Part shown: in pieces, positions 23,870 through 36,261 of the stretch
Layout of the letters: every line of letters starts with the position of its first letter
How positions within the stretch are numbered: position 1 is the stretch's first letter
NCBI GenBank assembly: GCA_963932145.1
Contig: OZ010580.1
Location: forward strand, 3,575,634-3,639,633
Length of the DNA: 64,000 nt
Origin: Acanthosepion lycidas
Taxonomy: Eukaryota > Mollusca > Cephalopoda > Sepiida > Sepiidae
Reading direction: 5' to 3'
The notes under the pieces: model-generated
Told to the model about the DNA's origin: nothing
The model's database searches: none
The model's input: the letters and a program-made list of their open reading frames with translations, nothing else
Made by a program: the position numbers and the translations under genes

Positions 23870-23985
23870 CCATAATTCCCCATGTATAATATGCCTTTCA
23901 TCCATAATATGCACCCCTAAAATTGTGCTGAAAATGCTTCTACTCACACATAATATGCATCCCTTGTATTGTAATCCAACCCTAT
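23870..23985 (+). mobile_element. End fragment of a pogo/mariner-type MITE
   Basis: Reads CCATAATTCCCCATGTATAATATGC-like sequence with a repeated ATAATATGCA motif (about 23885, 23911 and 23950). Similar in layout to the better-preserved element at 55450-55953. I found no matching right end. Confidence 0.4.
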
Positions 23986-23999
23986 AAATTGTACCCCTT

Positions 24000-25124
24000 C
24001 AGTTTCATTTCAGCCAGTGTTTCCTACTTTTATTCACGGTGTAATTGAAGAAATTTTACCAAAATTTCTGATCATCATGGTTCTAAAAGGAAATACCTAT
24101 ATCATGCCTACTGCACAGACTCATTAACCTGAAGCAACATGTTGCAATTTTAACAGTTTATATAGTCACCCACCATTGGTCAGATATCAAATTTGCATCT
24201 GCCTGTCAATTTGTTTATTAACAAATTTGAGACAAGGTTTGGATTTTTACTTTTGGCAGAAGATACATGCAACACACGGTTTTTGGAGTCAGTTTTTATG
24301 TTAATAATGACAGCCCAACAGGGTTTGACTAAATTATTAAAAAGCAACAAACTTTGATATTTTTTTTCCTCAACAAAAAAAAGGCCATTCTTGCTTTCTT
24401 TACATTATTTAATTGGACATGTTTTTAATTTTGCTTTTATGAATCGTATATATTGTAGCAGTTTGATTTCTTAAACATCTTTAGAAAATAAGGAGATAAA
24501 TTCCTTCCTTTTTAAGTCCACTCAGCTATTGGAGTTTTGTAGGAATTTTGTTTCCTGTCCATCTAACCCCTAAGTTCCCTTCAAACTTAGGGGGTTAATG
24601 TTTCAGGATTCATATCTCTGGTTTGCCTTTGAATTGGGAAACATAGAAATGATTTTAGATGGTCATAGTAGTCCTTTGAAGATTTGACATGTAGCTTGGG
24701 GTTGGTCCCAAATTTTCCAGAAAGACAAGTGAATGGAGAGGATGGGACTCCAGGATTATCCATATAAGCAGAAAGAGGCAGAAATTTGGTAGGAAAGTGT
24801 GTTTAGCTGTCAGAGAAGTAGGTAGGTGACCAAAAGAATGGCCAGTGACAGGAGTCTCTGAGGCCAGTGAAATTAGGAAAATAGCAGTCCACCTCTGTGA
24901 TGCTGAAGGAAGGATCCCACATTTAAGTGAGAAATTGTATTGTTGCTACTTCCCAACCAGAGAGTCTTGAAAAACAATTATCTTCATTTGTTTTTGTTGA
25001 ATGCAATCGTGGCTGAGAAGACAAACCTGTACACAGAGAATTGAGTGTTTTCAAATACACTAAACATCGGATGTCATCATTTGTGCAGTGAGCGACGAAT
25101 GACTGGAGAACATCATCATGCTAT
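24000..25124. other. Intergenic, nothing recognised
   Basis: AT-rich to moderate-GC sequence. The part at 24650-24960 is less AT-rich and may be an old transposon, but I cannot name it. Confidence 0.5.
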
Positions 25125-26000
25125 TATGAACAATAATGTCTTATGAATTTTTTTTCAATGAATAATGAATTTCTGCAAGAATGGTTTTTATTATTTTTAA
25201 ATTCTGTATTAATTTTTAGGTGTCAAATACTAAAAAATTATTTTTTAATAAATAGAAAATCTTGCAATACAACAACCTCAGTACTCTAAAAAGAACCTCT
25301 ATTTTTTGTGTATAAACATATCAACTTTTGTAAATATGATGTCCAGACATTATCAAAAAATGAGAGCAATAACTATAGTAAAATTAAGATTTTATTTATT
25401 TATTCCTTCAACAGGTGTCTTTGCAAATAAAGCTGAAACCAAACCAAGTCAATAAAATATTAAAATGCTTAATATTTTAAGATAAGACAAAAAAAATTAT
25501 AAAAATTCATTTACATTGTATTCAAGTAATTTTATTACAATTATCTACCCCTTGCAAAAATTTCCTAAACATCGATGTTAAGTGTCAACACTCATCACCA
25601 TGTTAAAAATGATGTTGGGAGATATTTTAAACTAAAAGTAATTTGTTTCAATTCAGATTAATTAAACTTTAAATCAATTTTCTCAATGTTTCAGAAAAGT
25701 ATATTTTATTTTTGAAAGATCTAAAGAAAATTGTGGTCAATATAGCTAAATTTATAGATTTTACTGATGACCAGATAAAAATGGATTACAATCAATTTAA
25801 GCTATGAATTAAATACAGAAGTATTTTGCTTACTGGAAATAATTTTATTTATGAGTTTGGAATTAAAACTAAAGTAAAAGCTTGCAAAAATATATTTTTT
25901 TTTACCTAAAATAATGTCTTAGTTGTATTGTACTGCATTTTATGATGCAGAGCAGATCTTTTTTTCAATGGAGGACTTATCTTTTTAAATAATATAAACA
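25125..26000 (+). repeat. AT-rich interspersed repeat, copy 3
   Basis: Shares TCAATGAATAATGAATTTCTGC-type and TTTGTTTCAATTCAGATTAA blocks, TTTCAGAAAAGTATATTTTA (also in copy 2) and a terminal CAATGGAGG. It lacks the terminal TA array. More diverged than copies 1 and 2. Confidence 0.55.
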
Positions 26001-26629
26001 TTATGCAATTTCTAAAATTATGTGAGGGTGTGGAGGAGGTAACATGTAAAAAAAATTTTCTTTTACAAAGATTTTCTGAAAAAATATTTAAAAATTAATT
26101 TATTTCTGAAGAAGTTCTGAAGGTTTCATTAAAATAGCAAAATTACCTGATTTTTTTTCAAGAATTTCCAAATTAATTTTTTCACTGCAAAAAGACGATC
26201 AAATTCAAAATTCATGGTCGTCCTGTGTTGACAGAAAAACATTTTTAACTAAAATTTCCAAGACTCTAAAAAGGATTTTTTTTTCTTTTTACATAATCCT
26301 TTGATCTTTCATCTAACACTTCTTTGCACAATTTTTCGTGTACCCTTTAAGAAAGAAAAAAAAAATAATATATCAGGTAATTCTCAGAATTTCTATAAAA
26401 AATTCTAACAATTATCTGATCTTATTGAATATATTCATTAATAATAAACTTTAGGGGGCTATGGGTAAATTGTTACCATTTAATATTTTTAATTTTGCCC
26501 ATGCACATCGTTTAGTTATGATTCTGTCAACAGTATAGCTTAGTAGGGCCTGTTGTGGGGAGGGCACTGTATGTGAGAAAAAGAGTACCATGATGCAATT
26601 CACTCTGCCAGAAATTTGGTGACAGCATG

Positions 26630-27160
26630 CTATATACTGCTTGGTATTTGCACCAGAAGCTCCAATACAAATATTTCAGAATGTTTGGGTGTCAATCTGA
26701 GGACCATGCAGAGGATTCAGAAAGAGTTGGATGAGTAATAGGTGATTACAAAGGCACAGCAGCTCAGAAAATTAACTGTTCATTCTGATAATAAAAGAAC
26801 TGCTGAATTTGATGAAGGGACTCAACAAGGAGGCCTACATCAAATTCCTTCAGGAGGTAGTGTTGCCCTGGGTCAAGAAGGTGGCTGCTGGAAGACCCTA
26901 TGTTTGGCAACAGGACTCTGCACCATGCTACACAAGCTGAAGAACCCAGTCATAGCTGTCAGACAGTTTCTGCAACCACCTAACTCCCCAGGCTGGAACC
27001 CCAAGATTATTAGGCGTGAGCAGCACAGTTGAGTGAGAGCCCAACAAAACTCCTTATAACAACAAAGATGAACTGAAGGCAGGGATGATGGCAGCATTCA
27101 CCAACTTCCGTAGAGTTGCCAGAGATTCCAAAGTCGTCTCGAGGCTGTGGTTAAAGACGA
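26630..27160 (+). pseudogene. Degenerate mariner/IS630-type transposase
   Basis: In broken plus-strand frames: QQDSAPCYTS (usual catalytic QQDxAPxHT motif) near 26910, SDSFCNH near 26960, then KTPYNNKDELKAGMMAAFTN near 27055 and RRVARDSKVVSRL near 27110. That order matches the C-terminal half of mariner-like transposases. The PDxNPxDY motif between them is mutated, and many stops and shifts are present. Confidence 0.75.
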
Positions 27161-27199
27161 AGGCGATTTTATTTAATAAATTTACTCTTTAGTATTTAA

Positions 27200-29500
27200 A
27201 GATCTGTTTGTATATCTTAAAATGAGAGGTTGGTGTTATTCAGATGACAATTTGTCCATCACACCCCATAGAATCTTGCATCTTTCTGGTGTCAGTTATA
27301 TCTGCCCCCCTTTCATGACTTTTGCACAAATGAATTCTGGATATCTAGTTTTTAGAAAATTTTTCGAGGTCAATGTTAGAAATACACTACAGTAAAGATC
27401 AAAAATCACAGAATTTAACCAACATGAAAAATATTCTGATAAAGTATGCTAATCAATGATGTTTCCAATATATATTGAGCTATGGTGTAAAGTTTTGCAG
27501 GTAGGAGGGCAGTTGTAAAATTAGTTTGATCTTTGACAGCATTGTCAAGACTAGAAGGAAAAAAAAAAAAAAAAAAAAAAACGGGAGACGGGCTAGGAGT
27601 GATAAGATACCTACAGTTTAATTTTTAAGAATTCATTTTAAAAATCTTGGAGCTTTTATTTAAAGCAAATAGAGAGTAAATTCCAATAAGCAAAATACTT
27701 TGCTGTATTTCAAGAACTAATTTAAAATTGAGAAGGAACTTTGCTCCCCCCTTCAAATAGCTGATGAGAACCCCCTTTTTTAAAATCTTTTCATCGCAAT
27801 TTAATTCTTTATTTAAAAAAAAAAAAAAAGAATCTTTCAAAAATAAAATACTTTCCTGAAACAGAAATATTAGCTGATTTAATGTGAATGAAACTTAATT
27901 GTAAAAAAATGCATTTTTTAAACCAGACAGAAGGCATTTGCAGGTTTCATGTTCCCTGAGCATTAAAGAGTAAATTATTAACATGAGTGCCTTTTATAAT
28001 TTTCAAGTACTCAAGGAAATATTCTCCGTAATCTGTTTTTTCTTTTATCAAATATTTTTGGCTGTACTTTTCTGATAAGAATTCATGATTAGTAAATATA
28101 GTTTTCTTTTCACTTAATACGAAAAGAAAAAAAAGACAAACTAAAGAGTAAGACTTTTAAAAGATTAAGAAATATTTTAAAATTTGTTATTCTATTTAAA
28201 ATAACAAAATTAAATGGACAAATCTTGTAAACATTTATTCATCAGGTGGGGAAAAAAAAATTGGTTAATTAAATTTTATAAAAAATCCAAGGAATCCTGA
28301 TTTTATAAAGAATGGACAAAAAATTTAATTCCTGGAAAGTCGAAATTTAATTAATTGTGGGGGGGGGGGGTTATTTCAAGCTAAAAAGATTTTTAAATTA
28401 AATTTAATATTTGCAATAAGAAAATACTTTCAAAACGAATTTAAGTCGACTGAGAATCTTTTTTAAAAAGAATTTAAAATTCTTTCAAAAATATTTCTGA
28501 AACTAAGATTGGTTGATTTAAAAATTTAATTAATAAGGCAATTAACAGCTTCTGGGAATTTTATTTTCTTCGACAGTGGACATTTGTAAAAATATACCAA
28601 CCTCCCAAGTAATCTTGAAAAAAATATCTATTTCATTGAATTTTTAGGTTCTTTGGTGGCCGATTCAAAACTTTGTTGTTGTCACCGCTCTTGATGTGTA
28701 TTGTGTATGGACATCCGTATTTGCAAAAATCGGAAGGTTTACATAAAATTTAAAATACTGAAATGGCGCCGGGGGGTGGGGGTGGCTGAATTGAAAGTTT
28801 TTTTTTTCCATTAGTAAATGTATTTTTATCCACACACACACACACACACAAAAGAAAAAAGCTTATATTTCGGTGTTCATTCGATATTCTTAATGACACC
28901 GGGATTTTGTTGAATAAAAAAAAAAAAAAAAAAAAAATGTAAATTTCACTCGTACGGATTTTAACCACGTGTTAAGGTGGAGGAAAATTTAAGCCAACCA
29001 CAAAAGACTCCCATAAAACTGAAGAAAATTCAATATAAAGTTAATTCAGTAAGGAATAAATGCTAGAAATTCCAATAAAATTCGATAAATCAGAGTTTTG
29101 ATTTTTTTTTTTCAAACTTGGACATCTTTATCGCTCCACGTGTCGAAAGTCTGTAGAATTTCGCAGGTTAGAATAGATCCAGAAAAAGAAAACTTGTTGA
29201 ATGAATGAGATTGAAAGTTCAGATTTAATCGACAATTCCATATGCAGGACGTCTTTTACTTTAATGGGAATTTTGTCTTCAGAAATCCTTTCAAGAAATT
29301 TCATCCAATAAGAAAAAAAAATCTGAATAAAAAGAAAATCCGACATTCGTCATGACAGCGAACACAAAGTCAGGGTCCAATTTGGCATTATAAATTAATG
29401 CCTCACTTTAATGCGAGGACATATTCAACATTACGCACAAGTATTTGGTTAAATTAAAAGGTCTATATACATAAATTTATATACATAATTAATGTCGGTA
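27200..29500. other. Intergenic, AT-rich, nothing recognised
   Basis: Contains poly-A runs (27556-27580, 27815-27828, 28917-28937), a G run (28359-28370) and a CA run (28832-28850). No coding or repeat family is recognised. Confidence 0.5.
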
Positions 29501-29674
29501 TTTTTTCTTAGATTGTAACAAACAAAACAAACATTTTCGATGAAGAACGAAGAGAAAACAAAATGGCCAATATGGCCGCCGTCTTGTTCAAGAAGACAAA
29601 ACAGAAATATATTTTTAAGACTTACCTTACAAAATGGTAGATAAATATGATTTAATAAAAACAAACAAGACAAA

Positions 29675-30103
29675 AGATTTGATATTTCATGTTTATTGCC
29701 CAGAGGAAAGCAAGGATGTTTTTGCCACCACAAGGCATAAATCATTTAACATGAAACTCCAAACGTGACAAAGTTTTACAAGTAAAAATAGCGCTTCGTA
29801 GTCAGTAAAAAGAAAAACTGGAAAATGTCCATTAGTCATTATATTTAATAATGAATGGAGGCTGAAGACAAATCTTCTTCTTGCCGTTTTTTCTTCGGAC
29901 GATTTGATGAAAATTTCAATGTACAAGTCAAGCGACGAGTTGGAATGATAAAGTCAAAAGAAATGAACGAACACTAAAAATGATTTTGTTTTCTTTCTTC
30001 CTCCGGTTGTTACACTGACTCGAGTGACTGAAAAAGGATGGATGGAAAAAAAGAAGCCAGTCAGCAAAACTATTTTCACTTTGGTTCCTGCCAGATTTTC
30101 ATT
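29675..30103 (-). other. RPL41: Probable RPL41 3'UTR
   Basis: About 430 nt on the minus strand runs from the RPL41 stop to AATAAA (plus TTTATT, 29692-29697), followed by a GT-rich stretch. An earlier AATAAA overlaps the stop codon itself and is less likely to be used. Extent inferred. Confidence 0.5.
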
Positions 30104-30181
30104 TTATTTCGATCTGGCCCTCATCTTCCTCCTTTTTCGCTTCAATCTTCGCATACGCTTCTTTCGCCACTTCGCCCTCAT
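30104..30181 (-). CDS. RPL41: Ribosomal protein eL41 (RPL41), 25 residues
   Basis: eL41 is the smallest eukaryotic ribosomal protein, a single Arg/Lys-rich helix of the large subunit lying at the subunit interface. The minus strand holds an intact ATG...TAA of 25 codons that begins MRAKWRKKRMRRLKRK and ends RKMRARSK, differing from the vertebrate protein as I recall it only at residue 22 (Ala for Gln). There is no in-frame stop and no intron inside the coding sequence. The context AACAACATGAGG is a fair initiation site. Upstream on the minus strand lie a TATA-like TTATATAGA and a CCAAT box. It could be the functional gene or an intact retrocopy; the promoter-like upstream elements favour the gene. 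Confidence 0.95.
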   Translation of the reverse strand: MRAKWRKKRMRRLKRKRRKMRARSK

Positions 30182-30300
30182 GTTGTTCACGCAACTACAG
30201 CTTCCTAGCAATTGAACGACACGCCTTCAACGCAATCTATATAACAATCAATTTCAGCCAATCAAAAACCATGATACAAATTTATTGACTAATCAAAAGC
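30182..30300 (-). promoter_or_regulatory. RPL41: Candidate RPL41 promoter
   Basis: On the minus strand, ATTGG (CCAAT box reversed, plus 30258-30262) is followed by GTTATATAGA (plus 30236-30245), about 55 nt before the ATG. No obvious 5'TOP pyrimidine start is seen. TTGCTAG just before the ATG could instead be an acceptor for a 5'UTR intron. Confidence 0.45.
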
Positions 30301-30632
30301 GAGATAACATCATCACTAACCTATTTATCAAATTATGTCCCCTTTTTCAACCAGTATTTCACAGGTTCTCATGTGTTTTTTTAGTTTTTTATTTTTTTAT
30401 TTTCTTTAAAATGTATTTTCATTGGTTTGGTTTATTTTGTTTTACAGTTATCTAATGCCGACAAGTTGTTTTTAGGATATTTGCGTATGAAAAGTTTCAT
30501 TGACGTATTTTTTTTTGTAGGGAAATTTTTTTGTCAAGAATCAACAAATGTATTGCTGGTAATTTTTTTTTCAAAATGTATTGCTGGTATTTTTACTATA
30601 AAACCCTACATTTCCAGTTTGGGGGTGGGGGG

Positions 30633-30795
30633 ATTAACTGCTTGCTCATAGCTAGGACCCTAACAGATGCTACCACCCTGGGTTAGGGTGAACCTGGAAA
30701 CAACAGCAATTAAGAGGTGGCTCCATGCTCCCCAAAACCTCCCAACCAGAGGCCTTGATGCCGGATGTAGTTTATCGTCATACTCAGGACACTAT
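30633..30795 (-). repeat. Interspersed repeat F, copy 2
   Basis: Reverse-complement match to 14952-15136 across the whole segment, including GACGATAAACTACATCC and CACCTCTTAATTGCTG. Confidence 0.8.
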
Positions 30796-30799
30796 CTAT

Positions 30800-32090
30800 T
30801 TTGAGACTGAAAAAAGATTTCACATGTTTGCGTTATTCTTAGTATTTAGCATTGATGTAATGGATTCACCTGTCACTCCTATGAGTAACTACCTATAAGT
30901 ATCGGTAAGTCAATGCATAAGTCAAGCATTTTACGTTAAATATTCAGGTGCATTTTTGTCTACTATTATGTTTGTGCATGGAATATAAATAAAATGACGG
31001 CTTATCAAGTTGTCAGTTCGTACAAGCAGTTCCCAAGATAATTTGAGTATCAACCAGATGCAACAATGCAAGTCGATTTAATTATGAAGTCTTCTTGTGT
31101 CTTGTCTATTCCCTATCGTCTGAAAACTGTCATTTGAAAACACTGGACAAAAAATAAGCTGTTTCCGGAATATAACAAGCATTTAAAAAATTATAAAAAA
31201 TTTTCTATTAAACATTTTAACAGTCCCAAAAATATAAAATATGGTGTATTGATAAGATTTCGTCTGAAATTAAGTGAAATGTAAATTAATTAAGGTTAAT
31301 TATAAGTAAAATGATTAAAGATAATTTTGAAAAATATGCTTGAAGATAATCAATATTTTATTATGAAAAAGTTGTTGTAGGTGATTTTATCTATATTCCA
31401 ATGTTTATTCATATAATGATCAAGAATTTATGAATGAAAATGTATTTTAGAAAGTAGTTTATAGTCCAAAATAAAGACAAAATAAATAAATTGAATCTAT
31501 TGGACAAAAGTTACTCTGAATTAGAAAGCTTAAGCACAAAACAAAAAGAGACAAGATATGTAACTAGAAAATAGAGGCAGTTTAGGAATGTCCAATTGGT
31601 TCATAATGAGATCCAACATTAAAATTTTGTTATTGAAATTGGAAAGCAGTAAAAGATTAACAGTGGTGGTATAGTGGGGTGGGTTTAGGGGTTAAAACCA
31701 ATACCAAGAAAGTTAATAGACGATGATAATGATGAGGAAACACACAGATAATTTTAACAAAACAAGGTAAGGAATTTATTTATGAACTTACAGGTTTGAA
31801 GTTATGTCAGTAGCTCATTTCAGGAAAATAAACTAGAATTTTTAAAGTCCATAGTTTTAACAAAATGTCATGAAAAGGAAATGTTCATAAAACAGATTAA
31901 ATGATCTCACACAAAATAATATTAAAACAAAGGTAAGAGCATTTGTTGTTCATAGAAAGTTATACAGTTGCATCTGTTCAAAAGTAGTTGAAAAGAGTTT
32001 GAAACACTTAGCTTTCTTGGGTTGTTGAAATAAAATTCTTTGAAGTGCTACATTCTTGGTTAAAGCTGATAATATAACTGAAAGAACAGT
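30800..32090. other. Intergenic, nothing recognised
   Basis: AT-rich sequence without clear coding or repeat signals before the gypsy relic. Confidence 0.5.
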
Positions 32091-32098
32091 TAAACATT

Positions 32099-33610
32099 AT
32101 GAGGATAAGGATACCCAAACGGCAATTTTATCAAGTGTTAGCTGCATTACCACCAGAGATAGTATGCAAGCTACAACCTACCATTTTACAGTTGCAAGAT
32201 TATAGCAAACTTAAAGATCCAGTTGTAATTTTGCATGAGAAATCAAAGCCAAAAATGCTTGACAAATTAATGTCTTCTTCCACTCTCACAGGCAGATCAT
32301 TCATTTATTTAAATGCATTGATGGCATTAGCAACAAACATTGAAGTGAGCAGTGACATCATACAGTGCAATGCTGATTAACATAAGACCAGTCCTGGCAG
32401 CACAAATGGATTCAAAAATAGAAAGAATTGGGGAAAATGGCTATGACTAATCTGTTCGCATTGGATTTATCACAGGCCCAACAAAGATATTCCACCATTG
32501 ATCATGAGTTACTCACTGCATATCTAGCAGTGCTGCACTTTAAACATGTCATAGAAGGTAGGGATACACTTTTGTTAATGGATCATAAATCTCTGTGTTG
32601 TGCCTTTACTAGCCAATAGCCATTGAAGCTGGACAGACAACAATGTCATTTGAGCTTTATAAGTGAATACATTACAGACATTTCTTATATAAGTTGGCAT
32701 GAAAATAACACTGTAGACTGTTTATCAAGGCCAGCTAATGCTATAACAATAAATCTTTGTGATTTACAAGAAATTATTAATCATTAGCATTTCAATGAAA
32801 AAGTAAAAACGTTATAATGTGCAACATGTCACTTCTGTACCACAGAAGCTCAGGAAATCTGTATTTGCTAGTCTGCATTGATTATCACATTGAGGAATAT
32901 CAGCCACATTACCCTTATTAAAATCTAGATATTATTGGACACAGATGGACAAATCAGTCAAAGAGTGCCAAAATTGCCAGCAAGCAAAAATTACTAAGAG
33001 TGACGTACAAACTTTCAAATTACCTTCTAATCACTTTCAGAGAGTGAATATGGACATTTTGGGTCCACTAACACCAGTAAAAAAATTCAAGAGCTCCCTA
33101 TTTTTCACCATATCAATATCTATTAACTATGATTGAAAGGGCTACTAGATGGATAGAGGCAGCCCAACTAAGTGAAATAATTGCACCGAATGTCTCTATG
33201 GCTTTCATTAACACATAGGTATCCAGATTCAGAGTACCCTTGTCTATCATCACTGATAGAATTAGTCAGTTTGAATTGGGGTTGTTTTCAGAGCTATCAA
33301 AGATCATATGTTTTCATAGACAATTTTGTACCATCTGCAGATGAATAAATTGATTGAACACACACACACACACACACACAGAGGATGCTAAAAACTGATA
33401 ATTGCAAGGAAGGAACCATGGCTACCATCCCTACGTATTGTACTCTTAGGTATCAGAATTACACCCAACACATCAACTTACTTGCTCTAGACAGTAATGA
33501 GAGAGTATAATAATGTGCAAGTTCCGAGACAAGTAATAGTGTTATGGTCCAATATCCTTGCACCACAGTTATGGTCTAAGGTTAGAACCAAGGAAGAACA
33601 ACATGAACAC
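32099..33610 (+). pseudogene. Ty3/gypsy-type LTR retrotransposon relic (gag-pol remnants)
   Basis: Ordered pieces are visible: a gag-like FYQVLAALPPEIVCKL (32120-32180); an RNase H segment QAQQRYSTIDHELLTAYLAV...LLMDHKSL (32474-32600), then RQQCHLSFISEYITDI and WHENNTVDCLSRP (32634-32737); an integrase zinc-binding and core segment CQNCQQAKITKS (32964-33000) and MDILGPLTPV (33051-33080). Most of the RT is missing between gag and RNase H. A CA microsatellite (33359-33380) interrupts the integrase. Many stops are present and no LTRs are recognised. Confidence 0.85.
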
Positions 33611-34121
33611 AAGAGTAGAATAGCAAAAATATATTACAACAGAAATATAGTACAAGAAGTTGAAGGTGTTAGTAATGACTGTCCGTCTGGTTTAGAGTGA
33701 ACTAATATTGTCTTGACTCGTTACACTATTCATTCATTATACCTCTTGAGAGGCACAGTATTTATAGTGTCAGGAAGAGTCCATTATCATTATAGGTAAG
33801 TTCCCATAACAAATAGATTCATTATAAACACTATCACCAAAAAAAAAAAATTTGAACAAAGAAATAGGAAAAAAATCTTATCCTTTTAGTTCATAGTCCT
33901 CCCCACTATCTCTAAATTCTTCCACTGAATAGCATATTTCAAAAAGAAAACCTTGTTGGGTTACCTCCTCCTAATTATCAAAACCATTACTAGGGGACGC
34001 TCTCCAGTACTATAAATATTCTCCAATAAAATTTTATTCTTCTCTTTACTTTTCAGCTTACATGTCAATATGTAAGTCTCTCATGGAAAAATGCGTTCCC
34101 TTTTTGGGAAATGCATGAACA

Positions 34122-34123
<2 letters not shown>

Positions 34124-34176
<53 letters not shown>
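34124..34176. repeat. (CA)n microsatellite
   Basis: About 26 CA units. Confidence 0.95.
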
Positions 34177-34180
<4 letters not shown>

Positions 34181-34960
34181 TATGCACATTCACTCACTTA
34201 ACATACATTGGACCAAAAAGATTCCACATTCATTTGTTACACACATTACTGTCTTTGTCACTTGCAACACTTTGTTGTTAATATATTATCATTTTTTTGT
34301 ACATATATATTAGTTATTGTTTTTTCTTTATATCAGTTTATGTGGACTCACATCCTTGAGTCTACCATGTTTGTTGTGGGCATTTCAGGAGACACGTGTA
34401 TTTATCTCACAACACATACACCAGTCTGCAACAACCTGACTAGTCATGGCAAATTCACCACAGAATACATCATTTAAAATGTAATAATCAGAAGAGAAAT
34501 TAGAGTGCATAATATGACTGAAACCTAACATTATTGCAGCCTGAATTTTTCACTAATTTTGGCAAATTCATCACACACCAGGACGGGACACTAATTTTAA
34601 ATTAAATTAAATACATGTAAATTTGGATATAGAAATAAGTTTAAAAATAAAGGGTTCAGAGTCAGATGTAACTGGAGAGCTGACACTCAGAGACTTCAAG
34701 GGATAACTTTTCTTGTATTAGATGATGCAAACAGTTAAGATGCCATACAATCATAGAAAAAATGTAATTGTGGTCACTGTATAGAATGAAATCTATGCAA
34801 AATATGAGTATGATTTTTTGCAATTCACAGGAATTTGATTTGCATATTTTTTGGTCTTTTTGATATCATTTCCAACACCACAATAACAACAGGAAATGTT
34901 GTCTTCAGATGCCATATTTTACTGATTTCTATATTAAAATATTATTATTATTATTTCCTT

Positions 34961-35350
34961 TGATTTCTGTTTATACATATTTCTTTCCAGATCCCAACCA
35001 GAGACCTAAGGTCAGAAATGGCTTCATGACATTTTCTACTGATCATTTTTGTAAAACAAAAAAATAAAAAATTCAGAGCACATGCATTTTACATAGATAA
35101 AGCTCTTTGTGAGCTGTACTTGTGGGTAGAATTTTTTTTCATTAAAGCATCGACTACCAGGAATCCCTTCAATGAGTCTATTGGAACCATTTCTAATCAA
35201 TCCAAGGGTTTTCAACTACAACAGGATTTATCGATGTTCTTGTGTACCACATTTTTGAGATTTCTACTTCAAGATCCTTGTTTTTTGATAGTTTTTTAAA
35301 AGATCTTCAAAGACACATTACAATTTGCAGGGACTGCCATGTCAATTATT
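34961..35350 (-). mobile_element. R4/Dong-like non-LTR retrotransposon, 5'-truncated copy 2
   Basis: The minus strand matches the end of the element at 44651-47351: DMAVPANCNVS (endonuclease segment), then the final coding region and the same 3'UTR with CTTAGGTCTCTGG and GGAAAGAAAT...AGAAATCAAAG. It is flanked by ATT repeats at the 3' side (34939-34961) and an AAT-like run at the 5' side (35345-35367). Stops show it is dead. Confidence 0.8.
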
Positions 35351-35699
35351 ATAATAATTATTATTTTAGCTATGTTGTTTTAATCCAGTAATATCTTCAG
35401 CTTTTTTGTATTGTCTGTAAGTTCTGATTTAAATCTTGTTTTATATGTTCAGAGACCTTATAAATCAATCAATACTTGAAGATATTTTACATAATTCTTA
35501 ATGAATGTGATATACCAAAGTGTATAAAGTGATTCTCTACTGGACTTGTTTGAGGTCTGCAGTTGGTGTTTATGCCTTTTTAAAACCCAGGATCTTGAAT
35601 GTTGATTTTCATGACAGTGAAGTCCTTTACACATGAAAATTAGGTGCAACTCAATCTTCCTATACATATTCTTCCCTGTTCGTCCATATAACACATAGG

Positions 35700-36224
35700 A
35701 TTAAAATTAGTCATTATTTTACAGAATATAAAAGCAATATTTAGTAATATAATATAACAAATAATAGCGCTTTCAACACGTCACTGTAGTAATCTTAAAC
35801 TTCAATAGATGGCCATACTTCATAATAAACTGAATATCAATAAGTTAACACAGATTATCTCCCTTGAAATATGTAAGAGTTAACTCCCTTCAAATATTAA
35901 GGCGAAAAAAAGTATTTTTGTTTTTTAACCTACTCTTATAATTACAATAACAAAAATGCTTTGTAATGTAGTATGGTATCAATGATTGAAGTTCCTTTGA
36001 AAGTTTTCGTATGCTGGTGGTCAGGTTATGTTCTACTTTGCATTTTAAAACAAGTGATGGTCATTTTGGGTTTATCTCTCGTGACGTGTGTCACCATCCT
36101 TAAAAAATGCTTAAACCAAGTTTAAAACTAGTTCTCCGTCTACTTCTCAAATGTAAAATCTGCCAGAATCTCAATACTTGAATCCGCCATTATAACATCT
36201 GACATAAAAAGTAATAAAAGTTGA

Positions 36225-36261
<37 letters not shown>

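Noticed and set aside
32099-33610. An active retroelement
   Set aside because: The RT is largely missing, multiple stops are present and a CA microsatellite interrupts the integrase.
35458-35694. Minus-strand protein frame just 5' of R4-like copy 2
   Set aside because: It has a faint resemblance to retroelement nuclease tails, but no motif is firm enough to name.
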